Positions 1 to 7,945 of a DNA stretch of 64,000 bases are shown here, piece by piece (position 1 is the stretch's first letter; each line of letters begins with the position of its first letter). The DNA is taken from NCBI GenBank assembly GCA_934654835.1, contig CAKUGY010000001.1, positions 1 through 64,000 on the forward strand. Reading direction: 5' to 3'. The position numbers and the translations under genes are program-made. The notes under the pieces were generated by a model. That model made no database searches, had not been told where the DNA came from, and saw only the letters and a list, made by a program, of their open reading frames with translations. This DNA comes from an uncultured Collinsella sp. (GTDB taxonomy: Bacteria > Actinomycetota > Coriobacteriia > Coriobacteriales > Coriobacteriaceae).

Positions 1-182
1 AGGGCGTCGAAGACGTCGCTTCGAACGCGCCCGCGGATAACCACGCGCCCGCGCGCCTCCTGCTCGGCGTTTATCTTCCTGATCACCTCGTAGGCGCTGC
101 CTTTCTTGATCCTCAGCAGCTCCGCGACCTCGTCGGCGTCCAGCATGTGCGGCCTCGGCGTCTTCGCCACCTTCTCGTCCAT
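1..182 (-). CDS. Excisionase-like helix-turn-helix protein (partial)
   Basis: This short reading frame runs off the left edge of the window. It starts with ATG at 182 behind a GGAGGAG ribosome site. The visible 60 residues include LDADEVAELLRIKKGSAYEV followed by a lysine/arginine-rich turn, which reads like a small MerR/excisionase-type winged helix as found in integrative elements. It faces away from an XRE regulator at 323 across a region full of CGTAC operators, so the two probably form a divergent control module of a mobile element. The exact role (excisionase or copy-control protein) cannot be settled without the missing C-terminus. Confidence 0.6.
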   Translation of the reverse strand, partial: MDEKVAKTPRPHMLDADEVAELLRIKKGSAYEVIRKINAEQEARGRVVIRGRVRSDVFDA

Positions 183-200
183 GGCTCCTCCAATCAATGG

Positions 201-282
201 CGTACGAATACGTACGGTTTACAGATTCAGAGTAAACGTACGTATCTGTACTGTCAATAGAATTGCGTACATTTACGTACGC
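201..282. promoter_or_regulatory. Divergent promoter region with CGTAC operators
   Basis: Between the two divergent helix-turn-helix genes, the hexamer CGTACG or close variants occur at 201-206, 211-216, 237-242 and, as a dyad GCGTAC-N6-GTACGC, at 265-282. The symmetry and placement indicate binding sites for one or both flanking regulators. Regulation by the XRE protein at 323 is an inference. Confidence 0.6.
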
Positions 283-322
283 TGATAAGATGTGCTGATA
301 CGTAATTCCAGGAGGAGGGCGC

Positions 323-736
323 ATGTCCGTAGGCAAAAACATAAGGCGGTACCGCAAGTCGCGCGGCATGACGCAGGCTCAACTCGCCGAGGCCGTCGGC
401 CTGACCGAGGGGGCCGTGCGCCACTACGAGAGCGGCATCCGCGCCGTCAAGCCCGAGCTGCTCGAGTCCATCTCCGCGGCGCTCGGCGTGTCCGTCAACG
501 CCCTCAAGGACTATGGCGTCGAGACCGCGGGCGACCTCATGTCGCTGCTCGTGCGGCTCGAGGACTCGTTCGGCATCGTTCCCTCCGCCGACGGCACGGG
601 CCTCTCCCTGAACCCCAAGGCTCCGCACGCGCCCAAAGCCGCGACGGCGATCGAGCTGTGGGCAGAGAAGCGCGCGCAGCTCGAGAACGGCGAGATCGAC
701 GCCGACGAATACGAGGACTGGAAAGCCTCGCTGTAG
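323..736 (+). CDS. XRE-family transcriptional regulator
   Basis: A 137-residue protein beginning at ATG 323, preceded by AGGAGGAGG. Residues 4-60 form a Cro/CI-type helix-turn-helix (NIRRYRKSRGMTQAQLAEAV, then EGAVRHYESG). After it come a short linker and an acidic helix around residues 105-137 (ELWAEKRAQLENGEIDADEY). This layout is common for small regulators of conjugative or phage-like elements. The gene lies next to a CGTAC operator cluster and opposite an excisionase-like gene, so autoregulation of the divergent promoter is likely. The downstream 600 bases hold no convincing gene, only TTTACTCCCC repeats, which suggests that it is the last gene of an inserted element. Confidence 0.85.
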   Translation: MSVGKNIRRYRKSRGMTQAQLAEAVGLTEGAVRHYESGIRAVKPELLESISAALGVSVNALKDYGVETAGDLMSLLVRLEDSFGIVPSADGTGLSLNPKAPHAPKAATAIELWAEKRAQLENGEIDADEYEDWKASL

Positions 737-823
737 CGGCTCCCCGCATTTCGCAACCAGCGCAACCGAATCAGGACGCCAAGCTAGGCGGTGAGCGCCG
801 CTCACGCCTGCGTATGTTGAGTT

Positions 824-1260
824 TTTACTCCCCATTGCATGCAAAGGCATTTTCGGCGCACCTGGGGAGTAAATGACGCGGTGGCTTACATGGCGGCACA
901 CGGCGGTACCCCGCGGCATTTCCCCTGATTACTCCCGCTTTCCTTGAGACGGTGAGATTCTTTACTCCCCATTAACGACCTGGGAAAACGCCGCACAGAG
1001 ACCGTCAAAAGGCCTATTGAGTTCGATTTGAGTTTCAAAGGACCTAAAACGGCCCCTTTTCGTTCTCGGGGACAAAAATCGCGCGTCTACTCACTCGGGA
1101 TAAATCCTTACTCCCATTCCTCCGAATACCGCCCCGTGCCTTGCCGTCTCGAAACACGGGGAGTAAATCGCGAAATTGCAGGTGAAAGGGAGTAAATAGC
1201 CAAAGAAAAAGCCTCCGTTCCGACGCGGGAACAGAGGCTCGATAATCGGATTTACTCACC
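824..1260. repeat. Cluster of TTTACTCCCC repeats in both orientations
   Basis: The decamer TTTACTCCCC or near matches appears at 824-833, 927-936, 961-970, 1107-1116 and 1251-1260 on the plus strand and at 864-873, 1158-1167 and 1187-1196 on the minus strand. The guaA stop region at 1354 also reads CTACTCCCAC. No gene is supported in 737-1353. Clustered short repeats of mixed orientation beside a conserved gene 3' end resemble recombinase arm sites of an attachment region, but this is an inference. Confidence 0.6.
1201..1240 (-). terminator. Rho-independent terminator after guaA
   Basis: Read on the minus strand, an 11-bp stem (1238-1228 with 1221-1211, one G-U pair, 6-nt loop) is followed by TTTTTCTTTG. 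It lies about 115 bases past the guaA stop codon and is the first strong terminator for that transcript. Confidence 0.75.
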
Positions 1261-1353
1261 AATGTCGCTGGCGGCTTTGCCGTGACTCTCGTACAAAACG
1301 AAACTCAGCAGCACAGTGCGGCACTCAAAAATACAGGTCAGAACCCTGTCAGA

Positions 1354-2952
1354 CTACTCCCACTCGATGGTCGCGGGCGGCTTGGACGTGATGTCGTAGC
1401 ACACGCGGTTGGCACCGGGGACCTCGGCCACGATGCGGCCGGAGATGCGGGCCAGGACGTCGTAGGGCAGCTTGGCCCAGTCGGCGGTCATGGCGTCGCT
1501 GGACTCGACGGCGCGCAGGATGATCGGACGCTGATAGGTGCGCTCGTCGCCCATAACGCCGACAGACTTGATGTCGGGCAGGACGGCGAAATACTGCCAG
1601 CAGCTGTGCTCGGAGTTGCGCTCGCCGGTCTGCTCAAACAGACGCTGGTTGTAGGCATCGAGCTCCTCGCGCACGATGGCATCGGCATTCTTGAGGATCT
1701 CGAGCTTCTCCTTGTCGACCGCGCCGATGATGCGAATGGCCAGACCCGGGCCCGGGAAGGGCTGACGGAACACGATGTGGCCCGGCAGGCCGAGCGCCAG
1801 ACCAAGTGCGCGGACCTCATCCTTAAAGAAGTGGTCAAGCGGCTCGATGAGGTCGAAGTGTACGCCCTCGGGGAACGGGATCAGATTGTGGTGGCTCTTG
1901 ATGGTGGCCGTCTTGCCGCCCGTCTTGCGAGCGCCGGACTCGATGATGTCGGGGTAGATGGTGCCCTGAGCCAGGTACTTAACCGGCTTGCCATCGGTCT
2001 CGAGCTGCTGTGCCACGGCGAAGAACTCTTTCCAGAACTGCGTACCGATGATGCGGCGCTTCTCCTCGGGCTCGGTCACGCCGGCCAGAAGCTCGGCATA
2101 GCGGTCCTCGGCGTGAACGTGGATAAAGTCGACGTCGAACTGCTTGGTGAAGACCTCCTCAACCTGCTCGGGCTCGCCCTTGCGCAGCAGGCCGTGGTTG
2201 ATGAACACGCAGGTCATCTGCTTGCCAACGGCGCGAGCGCCCAGGGCAGCCACGACGGAGGAGTCAACGCCGCCGGACAGGGCCAGGATCACGCGGTCGT
2301 CACCGACCTTCTCGCGGAAGTCCGCCGTCATAGTCTCGGCGAGGTTGTCCATGCTCCAGTTGGGCTCCAGGCCGCAGATCTCAAACAGGAAGTTGCTCAG
2401 CAGCTGCTGACCATACTCGGAATGCTTGACCTCGGGGTGGAACTGCGTGGTGAAGATCTTGCGCTCGGCGCACTCCATGGCGGCAACCGGGCACACATCG
2501 GTGCTGGCGGTAACGGTAAAGCCCTCGGGCACCTCGGAGACAGCGTCGCGGTGGCTCATCCACACGGTCTGCTCCATGGGCGTGGAGTTGAAGAGCTTGG
2601 CGCCGGCCGTACGCGTGATGGTGGCGCGGCCGTACTCGCCCACCTCGGAGTGGCCGACCTTGCCGCCGAGCGTCACGGCCGTGATCTGGTGGCCGTAGCA
2701 GAAGCCCAGGACGGGAAGGCCCAGGTCAAAGATGGCGGGGTCGATGGACGGAGCGTCCTCGGCATACACGGAGGCCGGGCCGCCGGAAAGGATGAGCGCG
2801 GAGGCGTTCATCTCGCGAATCTCATCGGCCGAGATGTCGCAGGGAACGATCTCGGAATACACGTTGAGGTCGCGGACGCGACGGGCAATGAGCTGACCGT
2901 ACTGCGCACCAAAGTCGAGTACGAGGACCTTTGCGGAAGCATGTTGATCCAT
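1354..2952 (-). CDS. guaA: GMP synthase (glutamine-hydrolysing)
   Basis: Converts XMP to GMP with glutamine and ATP, the last step of guanine nucleotide synthesis. The 532-residue product has a class I amidotransferase half with nucleophile Cys85 in GFCYGHQ and partner His172/Glu174 in FHPE, then the ATP pyrophosphatase P-loop SGGVDSS at about 226-232, and the usual dimerisation end KPPATIEWE. ATG 2952 is chosen because it follows AGAGGGGGA and gives the family's standard length; the frame is open upstream but without a ribosome site. The gene stands alone. Its 3' end is a known insertion site for genomic islands in many bacteria (family knowledge), which fits the element-like sequence beyond it. 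Confidence 0.98.
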   Translation of the reverse strand: MDQHASAKVLVLDFGAQYGQLIARRVRDLNVYSEIVPCDISADEIREMNASALILSGGPASVYAEDAPSIDPAIFDLGLPVLGFCYGHQITAVTLGGKVGHSEVGEYGRATITRTAGAKLFNSTPMEQTVWMSHRDAVSEVPEGFTVTASTDVCPVAAMECAERKIFTTQFHPEVKHSEYGQQLLSNFLFEICGLEPNWSMDNLAETMTADFREKVGDDRVILALSGGVDSSVVAALGARAVGKQMTCVFINHGLLRKGEPEQVEEVFTKQFDVDFIHVHAEDRYAELLAGVTEPEEKRRIIGTQFWKEFFAVAQQLETDGKPVKYLAQGTIYPDIIESGARKTGGKTATIKSHHNLIPFPEGVHFDLIEPLDHFFKDEVRALGLALGLPGHIVFRQPFPGPGLAIRIIGAVDKEKLEILKNADAIVREELDAYNQRLFEQTGERNSEHSCWQYFAVLPDIKSVGVMGDERTYQRPIILRAVESSDAMTADWAKLPYDVLARISGRIVAEVPGANRVCYDITSKPPATIEWE

Positions 2953-3110
2953 GGTTTCCCCCTCTTGTTGGCGGGGAGCCGGTGCCCGCCCGCGCGAATG
3001 AACGAAAATAACTTTCATAGTGTACACGTATGCAGCGGCTTTGCGCCCGTCATAGCCATCAGCGCACGGCAAACGCACGAGCCGCGCCCCATTTGAGGTC
3101 AATTGGAGTG

Positions 3111-3142
3111 TTACTAAACGTTACAGATGATGTAATACGTTT
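3111..3142. promoter_or_regulatory. Dyad upstream of asparaginase
   Basis: TTACA-N5-TGTAA at 3121-3135 sits inside a wider dyad, AAACGTTAC at 3116-3124 and GTAATACGTTT at 3132-3142. It lies about 80 bases before the asparaginase start and could be an operator. The regulator is unknown. Confidence 0.35.
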
Positions 3143-3219
3143 GAACATTGAGTGCGCTGTGCCACAATACTGACGAACGACTCCGCCCTCGCGGCGACAT
3201 AATTGATAGGAATACCAGC

Positions 3220-4233
3220 ATGAAGCGCATCCTTCTCATCGCCACGGGTGGCACCATCGCATCGACCGAGGACGGCAACGGCCTCTCCCCCGCCCTGACC
3301 GGTGAGGAGCTCGCCCAAAGCGTTCCCGAGATCTCGGGGCTCTGCGAACTCGACGTCGTGCAGCCCATGAACATCGACAGCACCAACATGCGCCCCAGCG
3401 ACTGGATGCGCATCCGCGATGTCATCGTCGAGGGCTACGCCGACCACGACGGCTTCGTGATTCTGCACGGCACGGACACCATGAGCTACACCGCGGCGGC
3501 GCTCTCCTATCTGATTCAGGACAGCCCCAAGCCCATCGTGCTCACCGGATCGCAAAAGCCCATGGGCAATCCTTTCACCGACGCCAAGCTCAACCTGTAT
3601 CAGAGCCTGCTCTATGCGCTTGACGAGCATTCGCACGATGTCTCGATCGTGTTTGGCGGCGTGGCCATTGCCGGTACGCGCGCCCGAAAGCAGCGCACCA
3701 TGAGCTTTAACGCATTTATTAGCGTGAACTATCCGCCCATCGCCTATATCCGCAACGATCGCATTGTGCGTAACGGGCTTCACGGCGCGCATCAGGGTGA
3801 AAACCCGGTGCGTTTCTACGACAACATCGACCCGCGTGTGTTTGTGCTTAAGCTCACGCCCGGCGTGAACCCGGGTATTCTGGATGCCCTGGCCGATAGC
3901 TACGACGCCGTGATTCTGGAGACCTTTGGCATTGGCGGCATCCCCGAGTTTGGTGAGTCGGGCGAGTCGTTCCAGGAAGTGATTTTCCGTTGGGTCGATT
4001 CGGGCCGCACCGTCGTTATGACAACGCAAGTGCCCGAAGAAGGTCTGGACCTTGGTGTCTACGAGGTCGGGCGCGCGTACGCCGATCATCCGGGCATTTT
4101 GCGCGGCGACGATATGACTACCGAGACGCTCGTGGCCAAAACCATGTGGGCGCTCGGCCAGTCACGCGATGCAGCCGAGATCCAGCGTCTGTTCTACAGC
4201 CAAGTCAACCACGACCGTATCCCGATGGCGTAA
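3220..4233 (+). CDS. ansA: L-asparaginase (type I-like)
   Basis: Hydrolyses L-asparagine to aspartate and ammonia in the cytoplasm. The 337-residue protein carries both family signatures: TGGTIAS at residues 9-15, with the catalytic threonine, and HGTDTM at 83-88, with the second threonine and aspartate. There is no signal peptide, and the length matches cytoplasmic AnsA rather than the secreted type II enzyme. ATG 3220 is chosen because the motif starts nine residues later and GATAGG precedes it; an upstream in-frame extension from 3148 is out of character. The gene is monocistronic, with guaA divergent. Confidence 0.93.
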   Translation: MKRILLIATGGTIASTEDGNGLSPALTGEELAQSVPEISGLCELDVVQPMNIDSTNMRPSDWMRIRDVIVEGYADHDGFVILHGTDTMSYTAAALSYLIQDSPKPIVLTGSQKPMGNPFTDAKLNLYQSLLYALDEHSHDVSIVFGGVAIAGTRARKQRTMSFNAFISVNYPPIAYIRNDRIVRNGLHGAHQGENPVRFYDNIDPRVFVLKLTPGVNPGILDALADSYDAVILETFGIGGIPEFGESGESFQEVIFRWVDSGRTVVMTTQVPEEGLDLGVYEVGRAYADHPGILRGDDMTTETLVAKTMWALGQSRDAAEIQRLFYSQVNHDRIPMA

Positions 4234-4254
4234 CCGCCGGTCAATAGGTATCCC

Positions 4255-4473
4255 CTATTCGATACCCTCGAGAAGCTCTGATACCGTCATGCCGAGTGCG
4301 GGCGCAATCTTAAATAAAACCTTGAGCGTGAAATTTGCCGTTCCGTCTTCGATTCGGTCGAGGTAGGGACGGCTGATTCCTGTTGCCACACAAAAATCGA
4401 CCTTGGAGATGCCAAGGTCCCTGCGTGTCTGTTCGACTCGCTTGCCAAGAATCTGTTTCGCACGTTCGTCCAT
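4255..4473 (-). CDS. Small XRE-family regulator
   Basis: A 72-residue protein that is almost entirely a helix-turn-helix domain: KRVEQTRRDLGISKVDFCVA, then SRPYLDRIEDG and a final leucine-rich helix, MTVSELLEG. It is convergent with asparaginase and divergent from the unknown gene at 4550. A perfect 24-bp palindrome (4503-4526) lies 30 bases before its start and covers the divergent promoter, so it probably represses both itself and that gene. It is not paired with a recognisable toxin. Confidence 0.8.
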   Translation of the reverse strand: MDERAKQILGKRVEQTRRDLGISKVDFCVATGISRPYLDRIEDGTANFTLKVLFKIAPALGMTVSELLEGIE

Positions 4474-4502
4474 GCAGCCGAGTTTGAAATGGAGCCGAAC
4501 AT

Positions 4503-4526
4503 AAACGTAAACTATAGTTTACGTTT
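4503..4526. promoter_or_regulatory. Perfect 24-bp palindromic operator
   Basis: Arms AAACGTAAACTA and TAGTTTACGTTT are exact reverse complements with no spacer. The site lies between the divergent XRE gene (start 4473) and the gene at 4550, 24 bases before the latter's start. Confidence 0.7.
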
Positions 4527-4549
4527 TGCCGAATACACAGGAGTTTTCT

Positions 4550-4939
4550 ATGTCGGGTTCTTCGATGTACGCGCAGGGAGCAGGCTGCCGCCCATACAAT
4601 GCGCCGCCCAAGCTTGTGGTAGTCGAAGCCGACCACCTTACGCCCGACGAACGCACGGCACTTGCGCTGCTCACGAGCCGTGTCACCACAGCACTGCTCT
4701 CCAGTCCAAAGCAAGGCGACCTCGCACGTCTATGCCAAGAGCACGGCTGCACGCTCGACCAGACCGCCGTTATCGCCACCACGCAGCGCGGTCTTCCCTT
4801 GTTGATGGAAGCCGCCGTCGCCCTCACACTGCGCGGTGCGGGATACGAAAACGAGGCCGCCGCCGATATGGTCTTTAAACCACAATCGAGCGGCGGCCTC
4901 GCAGCAGCCATCGAATATGCTTGCAGGCTCGTTGCCTAA
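4550..4939 (+). CDS. Hypothetical protein
   Basis: A 129-residue protein of no recognised family. ATG 4550 is chosen because ACAGGAG lies seven bases before it; a TTG 24 bases earlier falls inside the operator palindrome. The N-terminus is short and glycine-rich (MSGSSMYAQGAG). The rest is predicted helical, with a stretch LTPDERTALALLTSRVTTAL and three scattered cysteines. No signal peptide or membrane segment is seen. It shares a divergent, operator-bearing promoter with a small XRE regulator, so its expression is likely repressed by that protein. The codon use matches that of neighbouring genes, which supports a real gene. Confidence 0.7.
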   Translation: MSGSSMYAQGAGCRPYNAPPKLVVVEADHLTPDERTALALLTSRVTTALLSSPKQGDLARLCQEHGCTLDQTAVIATTQRGLPLLMEAAVALTLRGAGYENEAAADMVFKPQSSGGLAAAIEYACRLVA

Positions 4940-4948
4940 AGGGACAAG

Positions 4949-5332
4949 CTAAAACCCCAGGCCAAAGCCCGTTCCGGTAATCGCCGAATACATAAAGTAA
5001 ATGTTAATCACGTTGAGGAACACTCCCGTGACGCAACCGTTGCGCAGGTAGCGCTCACACGTAAGACGTGCCATCACAGCGGAGTCCTCGTTGTTCTTTG
5101 CCTGACGACCGGCGGTAAAGTACGTCGCCACGCCGAGCAGCAGATTGAGCACCGGCAGCGCCAGCAGCTCGTAGCTCTTGCCCCAGCGCGTTGCCTCGCC
5201 GGCAGCGTTAAACTTCGTTGCCACCTCGGGCCCAATATTGGGAAGCACAAACGCCGCAACCACGAGCGGAAGCACCGCAAGCACGAGCAGCGCGATACCC
5301 ATATAGCCGGCTTTTTTACCATATTTGAACAT
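4949..5332 (-). CDS. DUF1648-type small membrane protein
   Basis: A 127-residue membrane protein with three to four hydrophobic segments: about residues 11-32, 58-75 and 99-120. The first segment is followed by NIGPEVATKFNAAGEATRWG, the pattern seen in the DUF1648 region of SdpI-like immunity or signalling proteins (PxHfnxxGepdrw-like). It lies 11 bases downstream of ychF on the same strand, so it is probably cotranscribed, although a functional link is not evident. The role is unknown. Confidence 0.65.
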   Translation of the reverse strand: MFKYGKKAGYMGIALLVLAVLPLVVAAFVLPNIGPEVATKFNAAGEATRWGKSYELLALPVLNLLLGVATYFTAGRQAKNNEDSAVMARLTCERYLRNGCVTGVFLNVINIYFMYSAITGTGFGLGF

Positions 5333-5343
5333 ACGCGTCGCCC

Positions 5344-6420
5344 CTACACGTTAAAGCGGAAGTGCACGACGTCGCCGTCGGCCATGACGTACTCTTTGCC
5401 CTCGATACGCAGCTTGCCGGCGGCCTTGGCGCCCTGCTCGCCGCCGAGCTCGATGTAGTCGTCGTAGCCAATGACCTCGGCCTTAATAAAGCCGCGCTCA
5501 AAGTCGGTGTGGATGACACCGGCGGCCTGCGGAGCAGTCGCGCCCTGGCGTACCGTCCAGGCCTTGACCTCCATCTCGCCGGCGGTAAAGAACGACTGCA
5601 GGCCGAGCAACTTGTAGGCAGCCTGGGCAAGCACATCCAGGCCGGGCTGTTCCAAGCCCAGGCTCTCCAGGTAATCGGCGGCATCCTCGGGATCGAGCTC
5701 GGAAAGCTCAGCCTCGATCTTGGCGCAGATGGGCAGCGGCTTGACGCCGTCGATGGGCGCCAGGTCCTCGTTGAGCATGTCCTCGTCCACGTTGGCCACA
5801 TACAGAATGGGCTTCATGGTGAGCAGGAACAGGCCCTTGGCGGCGGCACGCTCCTCGTCGGTCATCTCCATGGACGCAGCGCGTTTACCCTCGTTGAGCC
5901 AGGCGAGCAAGCGCTTGGCGACCTCGAACTTGGGCATGAGCTCCTTGTCGCGCTTGGCCTCCTTCTCGAGCTTGGGCAGCTGCTTCTCGAGCGTGCCCAT
6001 GTCGGCCAGGATGAGCTCGGTCATGATGGTGTCGGCGTCACCGGCGGGGTCGACGAACTCGCCCGTGCGGCCCACCTCGCGCATGACGTTGGGATCCTTA
6101 AAGTAGCGCACGACCTCGCAGATGGCATCGGTCTCGCGAATGTTAGCCAGGAACTGGTTGCCCAGGCCCTCGCCCTCGTTGGCACCCTTCACCAGGCCTG
6201 CGATGTCGACGAACTCGACCGTCGCCGGCACGATACGGCCCGGGTTGACGATGTCGGCGAGCTTTTGCAGACGGCTATCGGGCACGTCGACGATACCGAC
6301 ATTGGGGTCGATCGTGGCGAACGGATAGTTGGCGGCAAGGCCGGTCTTTTTGGTAAGCGCGGTGAACAGCGTCGACTTGCCCACGTTGGGCAGGCCCACG
6401 ATACCGATGGAAAGGGACAC
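5344..6420 (-). CDS. ychF: Ribosome-binding ATPase YchF/Ola1
   Basis: Obg-family P-loop ATPase that binds ribosomes and affects stress responses. The 358-residue product begins [17 protein letters not shown], giving G1 (GLPNVGKS) at residues 8-15; G3 is DIAGLVKGA near 69-77. Central coiled-coil helices follow, and a C-terminal TGS domain ends HFRFNV. The start is a GTG at 6420, placed seven bases after AAAAGGAGC; an ATG at 6456 would add twelve residues without a ribosome site. The length is the family standard. It may lead the downstream DUF1648-like gene. Confidence 0.96.
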   Translation of the reverse strand: MSLSIGIVGLPNVGKSTLFTALTKKTGLAANYPFATIDPNVGIVDVPDSRLQKLADIVNPGRIVPATVEFVDIAGLVKGANEGEGLGNQFLANIRETDAICEVVRYFKDPNVMREVGRTGEFVDPAGDADTIMTELILADMGTLEKQLPKLEKEAKRDKELMPKFEVAKRLLAWLNEGKRAASMEMTDEERAAAKGLFLLTMKPILYVANVDEDMLNEDLAPIDGVKPLPICAKIEAELSELDPEDAADYLESLGLEQPGLDVLAQAAYKLLGLQSFFTAGEMEVKAWTVRQGATAPQAAGVIHTDFERGFIKAEVIGYDDYIELGGEQGAKAAGKLRIEGKEYVMADGDVVHFRFNV

Positions 6421-6534
6421 GACAGCTCCTTTTGGTACAAGTATTTCAAACTTCATAAGTATAGCGCCGCCGCAGCATCCGGGCGAACCCAGACACCACG
6501 GCGGCGCAAATGAAGCAGAGATTCGGGTCGTTAG

Positions 6535-7788
6535 CTAGTCTGCGAGCTTTTCCACTTGGTCGAGCATCTTGTCGAGCTTCGCCTTTGCCTCCGCCTTGAC
6601 CTTCTCGGCCTCTTCGTGAGCCTTGGCCTTCTGGGCGGCCTTTTCCTCGGCCTCGGGATCGACGACGACCAGGCTGGACGCATCGTGCTCAACGAGCTTG
6701 AGCGCATGCTCGGGGCAAACCTTGACGCAGGCGCCGCAGCCCAGGCAATACGTTGACTCCAGTGCAAAGCGGCCGCTTCCCACCAGATCGCAGGCAAACG
6801 TGGGGCACACATTGACGCACTCGCCACACGACGTGCACTTGTCAAAATCGCATTCTGGCGTGCTCACCTGCATGTTCTGGGCGAGCTCGGGGTGGTTCTG
6901 CAGCGTCGAGAGCACCAGCTGGCGGCCGTGCGTCAGCGTACGGCGACGCTTGGCCGTCGTGGTGCCGCACATGGTGTTGAGCGTACGTTCGAGCTGGGTA
7001 ATCTGATGGCGATGGGCCTTCAGCTTCTGCGTCACCGAGGCAAGTGCCGCCGTCGCCGGGTTGAGCTTGGTCACGGTCAGGCCCGTGGTGCGGGCGATCT
7101 TTTCCATGTACTCCTTGCGCTCGTACTCGCGGCGCTTATGGCATTTGAGGCTCTTGGGGTCGACCTCCAGCCCCATGCCCGTACCGGCCCACTCCTCGGC
7201 GGTTGCAATAGCCTCGCCCAGAATGTCCTCGCCACCGGTGTTGCGGCACTTATCGCACACGCCCAGCGGCAGATAGACGCTCACGTTGGGATAGTCGGCC
7301 AGCACCGAGAACCAGGTCTCGGCCGTAATGTCGCCCACGCAGGCGACGACGACCTCGTTCTCGCGCGGCATGCGCTTAAGGGCACGCGTGCAGGTAACGT
7401 AGGCGGTCTCGTGGCTCGTGGCGGCAGAGACAATGTCGTCGTACAGGTTTTTGGGCGCCAGACGCGGCGAGATAATCGCCTCGGTCGGACAGGCAGCAGC
7501 ACACAGACCGCACTTGCGGCAGGTATCGAGAATCTCGATGGCGTCCTCTTCGACCTCGATGGCGTTGACCGGGCACACGTCCATGCACGCGGTGCAACCG
7601 CTCTTCTCGTTTTTGCAGGCCAGGCACGGAATGGTGTTTCCGCGCGGACGCTCCTTATAATCGGCAGGATTCCACTGCGGCGCCGACGGATCGAGTGCGT
7701 CAGTCACGCCGCCAAGCGGGTTTTTAAGGAAATCGAAACCCTTGCTGATCTCGATAATGTCATCAAACAGATCGTGTTCTTGCGCCAT
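6535..7788 (-). CDS. Multi-cluster 4Fe-4S ferredoxin protein
   Basis: A 417-residue cytoplasmic protein with four ferredoxin-type cysteine groups. An N-terminal pair lies at about residues 55-72 (CLACK, CTACMDVCPVNAI) and 90-100 (CRKCGLCAAACPTEAI). A C-terminal pair lies at about 315-365 (CTSCGECVNVCP, CLGCGACVKVCP). Between them is a roughly 200-residue region with further cysteines (VTCTR, CVGD, CDKC) and a helical part. The tail is an alanine/lysine/glutamate coiled coil. Start ATG 7788 follows GGGAGGGGC. It stands alone rather than beside an oxidoreductase. An electron-transfer role is clear from the motifs, but the partner is unknown. The arrangement recalls DMSO-reductase or NADH-dehydrogenase accessory ferredoxins, but matches none closely. 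Confidence 0.85.
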   Translation of the reverse strand: MAQEHDLFDDIIEISKGFDFLKNPLGGVTDALDPSAPQWNPADYKERPRGNTIPCLACKNEKSGCTACMDVCPVNAIEVEEDAIEILDTCRKCGLCAAACPTEAIISPRLAPKNLYDDIVSAATSHETAYVTCTRALKRMPRENEVVVACVGDITAETWFSVLADYPNVSVYLPLGVCDKCRNTGGEDILGEAIATAEEWAGTGMGLEVDPKSLKCHKRREYERKEYMEKIARTTGLTVTKLNPATAALASVTQKLKAHRHQITQLERTLNTMCGTTTAKRRRTLTHGRQLVLSTLQNHPELAQNMQVSTPECDFDKCTSCGECVNVCPTFACDLVGSGRFALESTYCLGCGACVKVCPEHALKLVEHDASSLVVVDPEAEEKAAQKAKAHEEAEKVKAEAKAKLDKMLDQVEKLAD

Positions 7789-7945
7789 GCGCGGCCCCTC
7801 CCTGAGCAGTGCAAACAAGCGATAGATAATGATACGCTAACAGCTCGCACCTCGGCCAAATTACATGCAGAGCACCTTTGATGGCAAAGAACCCTACAAT
7901 CTAATGCCAGCCCTAACGAATAGGTTTATACAGAGGAGCCCATAG

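Noticed and set aside
1044..1262. 72-residue minus-strand frame between the XRE gene and guaA
   Set aside because: It is composed of the repeat field and the guaA terminator and has no ribosome site.
1282..3096. 604-residue plus-strand reading frame across guaA
   Set aside because: It is the antisense shadow of guaA; GC-rich third positions leave long open frames on the other strand, and it lacks a ribosome site or family motif.
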